In this document: positions 26,073-34,687 of the stretch, piece by piece
Numbering within the stretch: the stretch's first letter is position 1
How the letters are laid out: each line of letters opens with the position of its first letter
NCBI RefSeq assembly: GCF_001610975.1
Contig: NZ_CP013342.1
Span: 434,001 to 498,000, forward strand
DNA: 64,000 nucleotides
Source: Sphingopyxis terrae subsp. terrae NBRC 15098
GTDB taxonomy: Bacteria; Pseudomonadota; Alphaproteobacteria; Sphingomonadales; Sphingomonadaceae
Reading direction: 5' to 3'
Notes under the pieces: model-generated
Databases searched by the model: none
What the model saw: the letters and a program-made list of their open reading frames with translations, nothing else
Told to the model about the DNA's origin: nothing
Program-made: the position numbers and the translations under genes

Positions 26073-26864
26073 CTAACCCCGCCTGACTTGCTCGAACGCT
26101 TCGCTCGTCACGGGATAGCCCAGATGACCCGGAATGCACAGATGCGGGGTGCCGTCCCGCTCCTCTATCCACGGCGTTACCAGTTCGACCGGATAATTTT
26201 CCGCGTGGCGCGCGAAGCCCGCAAAATCGTCGGCCTGCGCGATTCGTTCGAGGTTGCGGCGCGTGGGAAAGATGACCGACACCTCGCCGCGATCGGCGAG
26301 CGTCAGCGTATCGCGGGCGCTGGACCAGAATATGTGGCTATGCTCGGCCTCCTCGACCGTCAGTTCGTGCCCGTGCGGCGGCGCCGCAACGGCATAGAAG
26401 CGTGTGTCGAAGGTTCGCGCTTCCTTGAAATTGGGGCACCAGCGCGCAAAGGGCACCAGCCCGCCGAGCTGGATCGGCGCCCCATGCGCGGCCAATATGT
26501 CCGACAGCAACGTGCCGCCCAGAAGCGCGCGGCGAACATCGGCAAGGTCGGGTTCGGCAAGGTTGGGCAGCCCGACGCCAAGCCCCGTTTCCTCAAGCGT
26601 TTCGCGCAACGCAGCGACCCGCGCCGCGCCTTCGGCCGGATCCTCGCCAAAGCCGTAACGCTCGGCGACCAGATGATCGTCGGGATCGACGCGACCGCCG
26701 GGAAAGACCACCGCCCCCGCCGCGAACGCCATGTTGCTCGCGCGTTTGACCATCAATATCTCGTCGGGATCATCGTTGCCGGAGGGCCGCATGATGACGA
26801 GCGTGGCGGCCGGGATGGCCCCGTCGGGTAGCTTGGGCGATTGCGGTGGCGCGAGATCGGTCAT
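26073..26864 (-). CDS. Nudix hydrolase, NUDT19-like
   Basis: 263 residues from MTDLAPPQSP; the frame runs 42 codons further upstream into the divergent spacer. The Nudix box starts at FPGGRVD (about 54-60) and ends RETLEETGL (87-95), with roughly 15 extra residues between the GG and the RE, as in the NUDT19/CoA diphosphatase-like branch. It hydrolyses a nucleoside diphosphate linked to another group; CoA or acyl-CoA is possible from similarity. Divergent from the DUF4126 gene. Confidence 0.82.
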   Translation of the reverse strand: MTDLAPPQSPKLPDGAIPAATLVIMRPSGNDDPDEILMVKRASNMAFAAGAVVFPGGRVDPDDHLVAERYGFGEDPAEGAARVAALRETLEETGLGVGLPNLAEPDLADVRRALLGGTLLSDILAAHGAPIQLGGLVPFARWCPNFKEARTFDTRFYAVAAPPHGHELTVEEAEHSHIFWSSARDTLTLADRGEVSVIFPTRRNLERIAQADDFAGFARHAENYPVELVTPWIEERDGTPHLCIPGHLGYPVTSEAFEQVRRG

Positions 26865-26989
26865 GAAAATTCGATAACTAGGCTTTGCGCGCTTGTCATC
26901 TGCCATTGCCGCCAGCGACGACGGCCCCATTGCCGCGGCATTCAAGAGGGTGCAAGATGCCGCAACTTGGCGCGGCCGGAGGCAAGGCA

Positions 26990-27619
26990 ATGGGATTGGC
27001 CGAAATATTGGGGGTCGCGGGCAGCATCAGCCTGTTGTCGGGCTGGCGCCTCTACCTCACGATCCTGGCGACCGGCGTCGCGATGCATTTCGGCTGGCTG
27101 CCGCTGCCCGAACATTTGCAGGCGCTGCAGATATTGGCGAACCCCTGGGTCATGGGCGTCGCCGCAGTCGGTACGCTCGCCGAGTTTCTGGCCGACAAGA
27201 TCGCGTGGGTCGACAGCATCTGGGACAGCGTACACGGTATTGTCCGCCCGCTCGGCGGCGCGTTGCTGACGCTCGCGCTCGTCGACAGCGCCGATCCGGC
27301 GTGGCAGATGATCGCTTTCATCCTCGGCGGCGGCGGCGCGCTCATCAGTCACAGCGCCAAGGCAACGACCCGCGCGGTGGTCAACATCAGCCCCGAACCC
27401 TATAGCAATGCCGCGGTATCAACCGGCGAAGACGTCGCGACGACGGGACTTCTCGCGCTGGTAATCGCCTTTCCCGCGGTCGCCATCGTCATTGCCCTAT
27501 TGCTGCTGATCGCCGCTGTCCTCGTCATCATTGCGCTGCGAAAATTGCTCCGCAGCGTCAGAGGCGGGCTCAAACGCGCGCTCGGCGACCCCGCAGACGC
27601 CCCACCGCCCATCGTCTGA
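26990..27619 (+). CDS. DUF4126 family membrane protein
   Basis: 209 residues from MGLAEILGVAGSISLL. This ATG has a perfect GGAGG at 7-nt spacing; an alternative ATG at 26957 with AAGAGGG would add 11 residues. Several hydrophobic helices cover residues about 5-30, 45-70, 90-120 and 150-180, and a basic tail (RKLLRSVRGGLKR) follows. The glycine-rich GWRLYLT and HSAKATTRAVVN segments are typical of DUF4126. Function unknown; it ends 3 bp from a convergent oxidoreductase gene. Confidence 0.75.
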   Translation: MGLAEILGVAGSISLLSGWRLYLTILATGVAMHFGWLPLPEHLQALQILANPWVMGVAAVGTLAEFLADKIAWVDSIWDSVHGIVRPLGGALLTLALVDSADPAWQMIAFILGGGGALISHSAKATTRAVVNISPEPYSNAAVSTGEDVATTGLLALVIAFPAVAIVIALLLLIAAVLVIIALRKLLRSVRGGLKRALGDPADAPPPIV

Positions 27620-27622
27620 GCG

Positions 27623-28846
27623 TCAGGCGGTGAGCAATTCCTTGAGGGGCGTTTCGCCATCGGCGAGCTGCTCGGGGGTTGCGGTGGTGCCGGCGGTGAC
27701 GAGCATGCGGCCCTGGACATAGTCTTTGGTGGCATTGACGCAGTCGAGCGCGATGACCTTGCCGGCCTTCAGGTAGACGACCGAGAAGCTGCGGCTGGCG
27801 GGATCGCCGCGCAGCACCGCCTGGTCGTGGTCCGTCGAGAGGCCGACAGTCTGGAGCTTGAGGTCATATTGGTTCGACCAGAACCAGGGGATCGCATGAT
27901 AGGGCGCTTCGGCGCCGCAGATGCCCTTGGCCACGACATTCGCCTGGTCATTGGCATTCTGCACCGATTCGAGGCGGATCACCGCGCCTTCGGCAAAATC
28001 GTTCGCATGCGCCGCGCAGTCGCCGATCGCATAGATGTCGGGCAGGCTCGTCCGGCAGAGCGGATCGACCAGCACGCCGTTGCCGCCCTCGGCCCCCGCC
28101 GCGAGCAGCGGTTCGACCGCCGGCACGATGCCGATGCCGACGATGACGAGATCGGCGGGGATCACCGCGCCATCCGCCAGCCGCACGCCAGTGACATGCG
28201 TGTCGCCCTCGATCGCCGCGACCTGGGCGCCGAGCCGCAGGTCGACGCCATGAGCGCGGTGCTCCTTCTCGAAGAAGCGCGACAGATCCTTGCCCGCGAC
28301 CCGCGCAAGCACGCGGTCCAGGGCCTCCAGCAGCACGACCTTCTTGCCCGCCTTGGTCAGCACCGCCGCCGCCTCCAGCCCGATATAGCCGCCGCCGATC
28401 ACCACGATCTGCTGCGCGCTTTCCGAAGCCGCCTTCATCGCGTCGGCATCGGCGCGCGTGCGCACCCCCTGCACGCCGGGCAGGTCGCCGCCGGGGATCG
28501 GCAGCATCCGCGGATGGCCGCCGGTCGCCCAGACGAGCTTGCCATAGCCGATGGTCTCGCCGCCGTCGGTGGTGACGCGGTGCGCGGCCGGATCGACCGC
28601 CACGACGCGCTTGCCGAGCAGCATCGTCACGTCGCGCTCGTCCCAATAATTAGCGGGGCGCAGCTGGATGCGCTCGAACTCTTTCTCGCCTGCGAAATAT
28701 TCCTTCGACAAGGGCGGCCGCTCATAGGGAAGCTCCGCCTCCTCCCCCACGATCGCTATGCTCCCGGTAAACTTCTGCGTCCGCAGCATGATTGCCGCCT
28801 GCGCGCCCCCGTGGCCCCCGCCAACTATCAACACGTCGAAGTTCAT
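27623..28846 (-). CDS. FAD-dependent ferredoxin/rubredoxin reductase
   Basis: 407 residues from [14 protein letters not shown]. Two dinucleotide folds are visible: FAD at VGGGHGG (8-14) and NAD(P)H at [10 protein letters not shown], with [11 protein letters not shown] and the second FAD motif DIYAIGDCA. The RPPLSKEYF segment and a C-terminal reductase domain ([12 protein letters not shown]) match putidaredoxin/rhodocoxin reductases, which feed electrons from NADH to a ferredoxin partnered with a cytochrome P450 or Rieske oxygenase. No ferredoxin or oxygenase gene is adjacent, so the partner is elsewhere. Confidence 0.9.
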   Translation of the reverse strand: MNFDVLIVGGGHGGAQAAIMLRTQKFTGSIAIVGEEAELPYERPPLSKEYFAGEKEFERIQLRPANYWDERDVTMLLGKRVVAVDPAAHRVTTDGGETIGYGKLVWATGGHPRMLPIPGGDLPGVQGVRTRADADAMKAASESAQQIVVIGGGYIGLEAAAVLTKAGKKVVLLEALDRVLARVAGKDLSRFFEKEHRAHGVDLRLGAQVAAIEGDTHVTGVRLADGAVIPADLVIVGIGIVPAVEPLLAAGAEGGNGVLVDPLCRTSLPDIYAIGDCAAHANDFAEGAVIRLESVQNANDQANVVAKGICGAEAPYHAIPWFWSNQYDLKLQTVGLSTDHDQAVLRGDPASRSFSVVYLKAGKVIALDCVNATKDYVQGRMLVTAGTTATPEQLADGETPLKELLTA

Positions 28847-28979
28847 GGTCCGCCCATCTCCCGGATCGCTGCTTGCGCTGCGCGCCCCGTGACACGCACG
28901 GCGAGGCTGCGCAAGCGCGGGCTGCGCCGATCGCCGCATTAACATTTCCCAATCGATGCGATCCTATTAGGGGGGCAGC

Positions 28980-30791
28980 ATGCGTTTGGCGACAATCACC
29001 AACTGGGCCTATGCCGCGACGGTCGTGCTGACGATCGCGTCGAGCACGACGATGCTGCTGGCCTCGAACGCGACCGACCGCGAACGGGCGGCGGTCGAGC
29101 AGCGATACCGGCTCGATCAGGCGACCGCGACGCTGGAGGAGGATGTTTTCCTGCTCAGCGACCGGGCGCGACAATATGTGAACACCGGCGATCCGACCTA
29201 TCTGGTCGGCTATCGTTCCGAAGAGGCGGCGCTCAAATCGGTCGAGGAGCGCATTTCTCATATCGGCGATGCCGGGGCATCGACCGGCGAGATCGAAGCG
29301 TTGGCCGATGCGGTGCGGCTCGCCGATCTGCTCCATGACGAACAGCATGCGGCAGTCGCCTCGCACGAGGGCGGCGACGAAGCGAAAGCGCGGCAATTGC
29401 TGTTCGGTGCCGAATATGAACGCCAGCTCGACCGCGCCGAACTCGAACTCAAACGCTTCCGCGACCGGCTCGACGCGCGGGTCCAGTCGCAGGTCAATTC
29501 CGCGACCGAGGTGGCGCGGCTGTGGAAGGGCATTTCGGAGATCACGCTGGCGCTGACCGCATTACTGGTGCTGTGCGTGCTGTATTTCGTCTTCAAGCAG
29601 CGCGTGCTGCACCCGGTCGTCAAGCTGAGCGACGTCGTCAACCGGTTGGCGGCGCAGGACTTCGCCGCCGAGCCGCCCGCCTTCGACCAGGTCGACGAGA
29701 TCGGTGACATGGCGCAGGCGATCCGCATTTTCCGCGAAAACGGGTTGGAACGGCAAAGACTGGAAAGCGAACGCGACGCCGATCGCGCGATGCGTGACCT
29801 GCTGTCGCGGATGACACAGCGGCTGCAGGGCTGCGACACGATGGACGATCTGAAAGACGTCGTGCAACGCTTTGTCCCCGAAATAACGCCGGGGCTTGCC
29901 GGGCGCCTTTATCTGCTCGACCGCCAGCGCAACATGGTGGTCGAGGCGTGCGGGTGGCAGAACGCCGGCCATTCGCGCGCAGAATTTTCGGCGCTCGCCT
30001 GCTGGGCGCTGCGCCGCGGACTGCCGCACCGTCCCGCGGGCGACAATGTCGATGTGCCGTGCGACCATGTCGACCGCAGCGATGCCGCGGCGCCCATCGA
30101 CACGCTGTGCCTGCCGCTCACCGCGCAGCGCGAGACGCTGGGCCTCCTTTATTTCGAAGCGCCGGCGGGCAACCCCGGCGCGCTGTCCGGCCCCGAAATC
30201 TATCTCGATATGCTGGCGGAGAATATCGGGCTGGCGATCGCCAATCTGCAATTGCGCGAAACGCTGCGCGAATTGGCACTCGCCGACCCGCTGACCGGCC
30301 TGTCGAACCGCCGCCAGCTCGACCAGCTGCTCGGTATCCAGATCGCGCAAGCCGAACGGCTGGGGCAGGATCTGGGCTGCCTGATGATCGACGTCGATCA
30401 TTTCAAGCGTTTCAACGACGTCCACGGACACGACGCGGGCGACACGGTGCTGCGCGAAGTCGGCAAGGTGCTGGCGGGCGTGAAGCGCGATGCGGGCCTC
30501 GCCTTTCGCTATGGCGGCGAGGAGTTCATGCTGCTCCTCCCCGGCCTGTCGGTCGAGGGCGCGACCGAGCGCGCCGAGGAAATCCGTACCCGCGTCGCCG
30601 CACTGGCGCTGGGATCGGAGGCTGGGAATATGGGGCCGGTAACGGTGTCGATCGGCGTTGCGATCACCCCGCTGCACTGCCCGCCCGACCGGCTGGTCCG
30701 CACCGCCGACGCCGCCCTGCTGCGCGCGAAGGCGATGGGCCGCGACCGGGTCGAGGTGGCGCAACAGCGCGATTCCTTCGCCGCGGTCTGA
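28980..30791 (+). CDS. Membrane diguanylate cyclase, HAMP-GAF-GGDEF
   Basis: 603 residues. TM1 about 8-29, a periplasmic helical sensor with a long coiled coil (30-185), TM2 186-206, HAMP about 207-260, a GAF-like domain about 275-425, and a GGDEF domain from 435 with active site GGEEF (512-516). It should make cyclic di-GMP from GTP. The inhibitory I-site, normally RxxD five residues before the active loop, reads RDAG, so product feedback may be weak. AGGGGGGC precedes the ATG. Two PilZ proteins in the window are possible readers. Confidence 0.92.
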   Translation: MRLATITNWAYAATVVLTIASSTTMLLASNATDRERAAVEQRYRLDQATATLEEDVFLLSDRARQYVNTGDPTYLVGYRSEEAALKSVEERISHIGDAGASTGEIEALADAVRLADLLHDEQHAAVASHEGGDEAKARQLLFGAEYERQLDRAELELKRFRDRLDARVQSQVNSATEVARLWKGISEITLALTALLVLCVLYFVFKQRVLHPVVKLSDVVNRLAAQDFAAEPPAFDQVDEIGDMAQAIRIFRENGLERQRLESERDADRAMRDLLSRMTQRLQGCDTMDDLKDVVQRFVPEITPGLAGRLYLLDRQRNMVVEACGWQNAGHSRAEFSALACWALRRGLPHRPAGDNVDVPCDHVDRSDAAAPIDTLCLPLTAQRETLGLLYFEAPAGNPGALSGPEIYLDMLAENIGLAIANLQLRETLRELALADPLTGLSNRRQLDQLLGIQIAQAERLGQDLGCLMIDVDHFKRFNDVHGHDAGDTVLREVGKVLAGVKRDAGLAFRYGGEEFMLLLPGLSVEGATERAEEIRTRVAALALGSEAGNMGPVTVSIGVAITPLHCPPDRLVRTADAALLRAKAMGRDRVEVAQQRDSFAAV

Positions 30792-30818
30792 CGGGCCGCG
30801 CCGCGAGGGCGCGGCCCG
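30792..30818. terminator. Bidirectional terminator hairpin
   Basis: A perfect 11-bp GC stem (CGGGCCGCGCC / GGCGCGGCCCG) with a 5-nt loop lies directly after the GGDEF gene and before the convergent SCO1 gene. No strong T-run, so it may rely on stem strength. Confidence 0.65.
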
Positions 30819-30830
30819 CCGAAGCCAGGA

Positions 30831-31457
30831 TCAGGCAATGATGCGCTTCAGCTTTTCGAGCGCCGTCTTGTCATTCTCGTGATAGTCGATGGTGGTGACG
30901 AAGTGGCCGTCCTTGTCCATCAGATAGATGGCGGCGGTGTGATCGACCGTATAGTCGCCGCCCTCAATCGGCACCTTGCGGACATAGACGCCATATTCCT
31001 TCTGGATTTGGGCAAGCTGGGCATCGGTTCCGGTCGCCCCGATGATCGGCGTCTTGAACAGCGCGACATAGCTGCCGATGTCGGCGGGCCGGTCGTGCTG
31101 CGGATCGACCGAGACGAAGACGATGTCGAACTTCATCCCGTCGGGACCGAGTTGTTCGCGAAGCTGCGCCATGCGCGCGAGGCTGGTCGGGCAGACGTCG
31201 GGGCAGCGGGTGAAACCGAAGAAGATCGCGAAGGGCCGGCCCTTCAGCGTCCGGTCGGTGAGCGTCGAGCCATCGGCCGCGGTGAGCGTGAAAGGGCCGC
31301 CGATCGCGGTGCCGGCGGAGGCGGCCGGCGCGCTCTTGCTGCCGTCTCCGCCACCAACCGCCAATATGACGCCGAAGACTGCGGCGACGGCGACGAGCAC
31401 CCACAGGATGCGACGAACGACGACCATCGGCGGGGTGCCGCCCTCAATGTCCGCCAT
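30831..31457 (-). CDS. SCO1/SenC-family copper chaperone
   Basis: 208 residues with an N-terminal membrane anchor (about 14-34) and a periplasmic thioredoxin-like domain. The copper site is complete: Cys85 and Cys89 in TRCPDVCP and His173 in TVDHTAA. SCO proteins deliver copper to or reduce oxidase subunit II CuA, and some act as thiol reductases. It overlaps the PCuAC gene by 14 bp. The oxidase encoded next door is a bo3 type without CuA, so the client is probably an aa3 or cbb3 oxidase elsewhere, or CuB loading. Confidence 0.92.
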   Translation of the reverse strand: MADIEGGTPPMVVVRRILWVLVAVAAVFGVILAVGGGDGSKSAPAASAGTAIGGPFTLTAADGSTLTDRTLKGRPFAIFFGFTRCPDVCPTSLARMAQLREQLGPDGMKFDIVFVSVDPQHDRPADIGSYVALFKTPIIGATGTDAQLAQIQKEYGVYVRKVPIEGGDYTVDHTAAIYLMDKDGHFVTTIDYHENDKTALEKLKRIIA

Positions 31458-31929
31458 GACCGCCCTCCATCGGTGCGGTCGATGCGATCGGTTGCACCTT
31501 GAAGCGCACGGCGACCTTCCCCTGCCGCGCGAAGACCAGCGTCGCGGGGATCATGTCGCCCTGCTTGAATGGCTTTTTGAGGCCCATGAACATGATGTGA
31601 TAGCCGCCGGGCTTGAGTTCGAGCGTGCCACCCGCCGGGATGGCGAGGCCGCCGTTGACCCGGCGCATCCGCATCACCCCGTCCTCGACCTTCATCATGT
31701 GGATCTGGACGTCGGCGGCGGCGGGCGAAGTCGCCGAGATGAGCCGGTCTTCGGTCTTGCCCTTGTTCGTTATGGTCAGAAAGCCGCCGCCGGCCTTTTG
31801 CCCCGGCGCGGTTTCGCGCGACCAGGGGTGGCCGATGGCGAGCGCGCCGGCGGCGACGCCGTGCGCGAGCAGCGGCGGCGCGGCGACCAGCGCCGTTGCC
31901 GCCAACATGATGCGGATTGAAGGTTTCAT
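31444..31929 (-). CDS. PCuAC periplasmic copper chaperone
   Basis: 161 residues from MKPSIRIML, with AGGAG upstream and a signal peptide ending near LLAHG. The Cu(I) motif is visible: a His-Met pair in IHMMKVEDG, Met residues in VMRMRR, and the second pair in GGYHIMFMGL. It passes copper to SCO1 and oxidase subunits in the periplasm. The C-terminus EGGHGGH adds extra His. Its ATG overlaps the stop of a 56-codon ORF upstream (ATGA), and its stop overlaps SCO1. Confidence 0.9.
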   Translation of the reverse strand: MKPSIRIMLAATALVAAPPLLAHGVAAGALAIGHPWSRETAPGQKAGGGFLTITNKGKTEDRLISATSPAAADVQIHMMKVEDGVMRMRRVNGGLAIPAGGTLELKPGGYHIMFMGLKKPFKQGDMIPATLVFARQGKVAVRFKVQPIASTAPMEGGHGGH

Positions 31930-32096
31930 CGAACGATCTCCTGTTGAAAAACTATTGTCTGCGCGGGATGCGCGGCGGCCCAGTTTTGAGCGGCTGCCGA
32001 TCCGACCTGCATCAGCAGGCACAGACCGACAGCCGCCCAGCAGCGGCGGCGAAACCGGCGCAATGCGGCAATGCGGCGAGGCGGAGATGGGGCCAT
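31926..32096 (-). CDS. Short exported ORF upstream of PCuAC
   Basis: A 56-codon ORF found by reading the gap between the DUF2244 and PCuAC genes. It starts ATG at 32096 just after a GAGGTAGGAC Shine-Dalgarno-like stretch and stops at 31926 so that TGA overlaps the PCuAC ATG. The product opens with an Arg-rich segment, then a hydrophobic stretch (CWAAVGLCLLMQVG) ending SAAAQ, a plausible signal peptide, and about 20 mature residues. No family recognised. The coupling on both sides supports a real gene; it could also be a translated leader. Confidence 0.5.
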   Translation of the reverse strand: MAPSPPRRIAALRRFRRRCWAAVGLCLLMQVGSAAAQNWAAAHPAQTIVFQQEIVR

Positions 32097-32099
32097 GTC

Positions 32100-32615
32100 C
32101 TACCTCATGTGGTTGCTTGCCGCGAGCGCACGGGCGAGGATCGGGGCGATCTCGCGCCGCTCGTCGAGGTTCAGGCAATGCCCGACCTCGAAGCGCTGCA
32201 TTCGGTGGTGGAAGACGAGTCGGCAGTCGGTCGGCCCGCGCCGCTCCAGCTCGAAGCGAAGCCAATAGGACGGCAGGTCGACGGCCGCCCTGCTGCGCCC
32301 GCGCCAGACGAACCGGCCATCCGACAGTTCGAGCCATTCCTCGGGCGGCGGATTGCGCTGGTGCCATTCGAGCGCCAGCACCAGCGCCGCCATCGTCGAC
32401 AACGCGAACAGCGGCACGAGCCAGCGCCCCTGCAGCGCTGGCAGGATCGCCATCGCCATGAACAGCAGGATCAGAACGGTAAAGGTCTCGCGCCCGTGCT
32501 CCGTCAGGCGCGACCGGTTCTCGCGCATGCGCAGGCGGATGCCATCGGGCGCATCGAACGCGGACGCTTCATCGTCCGCATGCCACCCCTCGGGACGGCG
32601 CATTATTTCGTACAT
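32100..32615 (-). CDS. DUF2244 integral membrane protein
   Basis: 171 residues from MYEIMRRPEGW; ten further in-frame codons upstream are dropped. Two adjacent hydrophobic helices (about 48-85, FTVLILLFMAMAIL and VPLFALSTMAALVLALEW) follow a charged N-terminus; the C-terminal half is soluble and beta-rich. This is the DUF2244 family often placed beside cytochrome oxidase and copper genes in alphaproteobacteria. Function unknown; context suggests oxidase biogenesis. Confidence 0.78.
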   Translation of the reverse strand: MYEIMRRPEGWHADDEASAFDAPDGIRLRMRENRSRLTEHGRETFTVLILLFMAMAILPALQGRWLVPLFALSTMAALVLALEWHQRNPPPEEWLELSDGRFVWRGRSRAAVDLPSYWLRFELERRGPTDCRLVFHHRMQRFEVGHCLNLDERREIAPILARALAASNHMR

Positions 32616-32680
32616 GGACAATCTCCGGCAGGACCGCGCGATCAAGGCGCGCGGCTGTCCGACACAGCGGGTTCAGCGTG

Positions 32681-33091
32681 TCAGGCGTGCGCCGGAGGGC
32701 CGCGCAGCGGCGGGCGGAGACGGGAAAGACGACGCAGCGGCGGCACCGGAAGCGGCGCGAAACCGAGCGCGAACAGAAACGCGATCGCCGCAAGCAAAAA
32801 CGCCGGATCGGCGGCGGCGACGGCGCCATGTGCGAGCGCGGTAAAGGCGCATTCGCCCTTGCCGCCATGCTTGGCGGGCACATCTTCGCTGCCCTTTTCG
32901 AAGGGAATCACGATCTGCTGCGCGAGCGCCTGACCGCCGGGGTCGGAACACAGGACGACGTCGATCGTCCGCGATGCATCATGGCCGGGCATATAGCCCG
33001 CGGGAACCAGCGCTTTCGAAAGCAACGCCAGCGCGACCAGCCACATGGCCAGCCCGCGATGACGTGCAATCCAGGCGCGTACCCCCGTCAT
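32681..33091 (-). CDS. DUF2946-like membrane protein
   Basis: 136 residues. An N-terminal helix (GLAMWLVALALLSKALVPAGYMPG) is typical of DUF2946, followed by VVLCSDPGG and a Cys-containing GECAFTALAH segment, a second hydrophobic helix (FLLAAIAFLFALGFAPL) and a very Arg/Pro-rich end. DUF2946 genes accompany copper-related operons. Placement upstream of DUF2244, PCuAC and SCO1 on the same strand supports a copper/oxidase role, which is inference. Confidence 0.72.
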   Translation of the reverse strand: MTGVRAWIARHRGLAMWLVALALLSKALVPAGYMPGHDASRTIDVVLCSDPGGQALAQQIVIPFEKGSEDVPAKHGGKGECAFTALAHGAVAAADPAFLLAAIAFLFALGFAPLPVPPLRRLSRLRPPLRGPPAHA

Positions 33092-33170
33092 TGGTCCCCT
33101 TTACGCTGGCGCGCGACGCTTGTCACCGGCCGCGCGTACCGCGGCGGCCGGACAAATTGTCTCAGGCCGA

Positions 33171-34499
33171 TCAGCCGATGGTGCGCGCCAGTTCGCGGTT
33201 GAGCCACAGGGCGACGAGCGTGCCGACCGCGCCCGACAACAGATAGCCGCCGGCGGCGATCAGGCCGAAGCTGCTCGACAGCCAGAGCGCGACCATCGGC
33301 GCGAAGCCCGCGCCGAACAGCCAGGCAAGGTCCGAGGTGAAGGCCGATCCGGTGTAGCGGTGCCGCGGCAGAAATTCGGACGAGAGCGCACCCGACGACT
33401 GGCCGAACGACAGCCCGAGCAGCGCGAAGCCCAGGATCATGAACACCGCCTCGCCCGCTTCGCCCGCGTCGAGGAGTTGCGGCGCGAAGCCGCTGAACGC
33501 GGCGATGGCAGCGGCGGTCGCGCCCAGCACGGTGCGGCGGCCGAAGCTGTCGGCGAGCCGGCCCGACGCGATGATCGCGAGCACGCCGACGAACGCGGCC
33601 ACCGCCTCGATCATCAGGAAGCGCGCCGGTGTTTCCTCGGTGAACAGGAACACCCACGACAGCGGGAAAACCGTAACCATATGGAAGAGCGCAAAGCTGG
33701 CGAGCGGCGCGAAGGCGCCGGTCAGGATGACCTTCCATTCCGACCGTACCGTTTCGGTGAGCGGCGCGGGTTCGAGCGACTTGTCCTCGAACAGTGCGGC
33801 ATATTCGGGCGTGACGACGATGCGTAGCCGAGCGAAAAGCGCGACGACGTTGATCGCGAAGGCGACGAAGAAGGGATAGCGCCAGCCCCAGTCGAGGAAA
33901 TCCTGCGCGGGCAGCGCCGAGATCAGGAACATGAAGAGCAGGCTTGCGACGATCAGGCCGAGCGGGGCGCCGAGCTGCGGAATCATCGCATACCAGCCGC
34001 GCTTGCCCGCCGGCGCGTTGATCGCGAGGAGCGAGGCAAGCCCGTCCCACGACCCGCCGAGCGCCACGCCCTGGCCCATGCGGAACAGCGCGAGGAGCAG
34101 CGCGGCGCCGATACCGATGGATTCATAGCCGGGCAGGAAGGCGATCGCTGCCGTCGACCCGCCGAGCAGGAACAGCGCGGTCGTCAGCTTTGCGCCGCGG
34201 CCATAGGCGCGGTCGATCGCGGTGAAGATCACCGTGCCGACGGGGCGCGCGACGAAGGCGAGCGCGAAGATCGCGAAGGACCAGAGCGTCCCCTGCAGCG
34301 GATCGAGCTGCGGAAAGATCAGCTTCGGGAACACCAGCACCGATGCGATCGCATAGACGAAGAAGTCGAAAAATTCCGACGTGCGCCCGATGACCACGCC
34401 GATGGCGATCTCTCCCGGCGCGATCGGATGGCCGTCATCGTGAAGCGCGCGGGCGTCCCGTTCGGCCTGGGTGGTGGTGGGCGCGGTATCGGCAGACAT
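33171..34499 (-). CDS. MFS transporter, metabolite:proton symporter (MHS) type
   Basis: 442 residues from MSADTAPTTTQ; two in-frame starts further up add only a basic leader. Twelve hydrophobic segments, with the MHS-type opening GRTSEFFDFFVYAIASVLVFPKL, the loop 2-3 region VARPVGTVIFTAIDRAYGRG and loop 8-9 GRLADSFGRR. MHS carriers take up organic acids or osmolytes such as ketoglutarate, citrate or proline; substrate not determinable here. It is divergent from cyoA and shares the 188-bp spacer holding the FNR box. Confidence 0.85.
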   Translation of the reverse strand: MSADTAPTTTQAERDARALHDDGHPIAPGEIAIGVVIGRTSEFFDFFVYAIASVLVFPKLIFPQLDPLQGTLWSFAIFALAFVARPVGTVIFTAIDRAYGRGAKLTTALFLLGGSTAAIAFLPGYESIGIGAALLLALFRMGQGVALGGSWDGLASLLAINAPAGKRGWYAMIPQLGAPLGLIVASLLFMFLISALPAQDFLDWGWRYPFFVAFAINVVALFARLRIVVTPEYAALFEDKSLEPAPLTETVRSEWKVILTGAFAPLASFALFHMVTVFPLSWVFLFTEETPARFLMIEAVAAFVGVLAIIASGRLADSFGRRTVLGATAAAIAAFSGFAPQLLDAGEAGEAVFMILGFALLGLSFGQSSGALSSEFLPRHRYTGSAFTSDLAWLFGAGFAPMVALWLSSSFGLIAAGGYLLSGAVGTLVALWLNRELARTIG

Positions 34500-34616
34500 G
34501 GATAGGCGGTCCTGCATCGGGCGCCGCCGCCGGCATGCGCGACGGGCATGCACGGAGGGATGGCGCGAGTCGGGTTATAGGGCGCGGCGCCCCTTCATGA
34601 AAATGCCCCTGCGTCA

Positions 34617-34630
34617 TTGATCACGATCAA
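34617..34630 (+). promoter_or_regulatory. FNR/FixK-type box upstream of cyoA
   Basis: TTGAT-CACG-ATCAA is a perfect match to the FNR/FixK/Anr consensus TTGAT-N4-ATCAA. It lies 57 bp before the cyoA start and 117 bp before the MFS start. Position relative to the unknown +1 decides whether it activates or represses; for an aerobic quinol oxidase either is plausible. The match is direct, function inferred. Confidence 0.75.
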
Positions 34631-34636
34631 GGGATT

Positions 34637-34649
34637 GGACAAAATGTCC
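34637..34649 (+). promoter_or_regulatory. GGACA-N3-TGTCC operator-like palindrome
   Basis: A perfect 5-bp inverted repeat with an AAA centre, its centre about two helical turns downstream of the FNR-box centre and 45 bp before cyoA. The shape resembles Rrf2-family operators, but no regulator gene of that type is nearby. Confidence 0.4.
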
Positions 34650-34687
34650 TATGTGCGGTGCAGCAAAGCGGGCCTAGGCGCGCCGCC

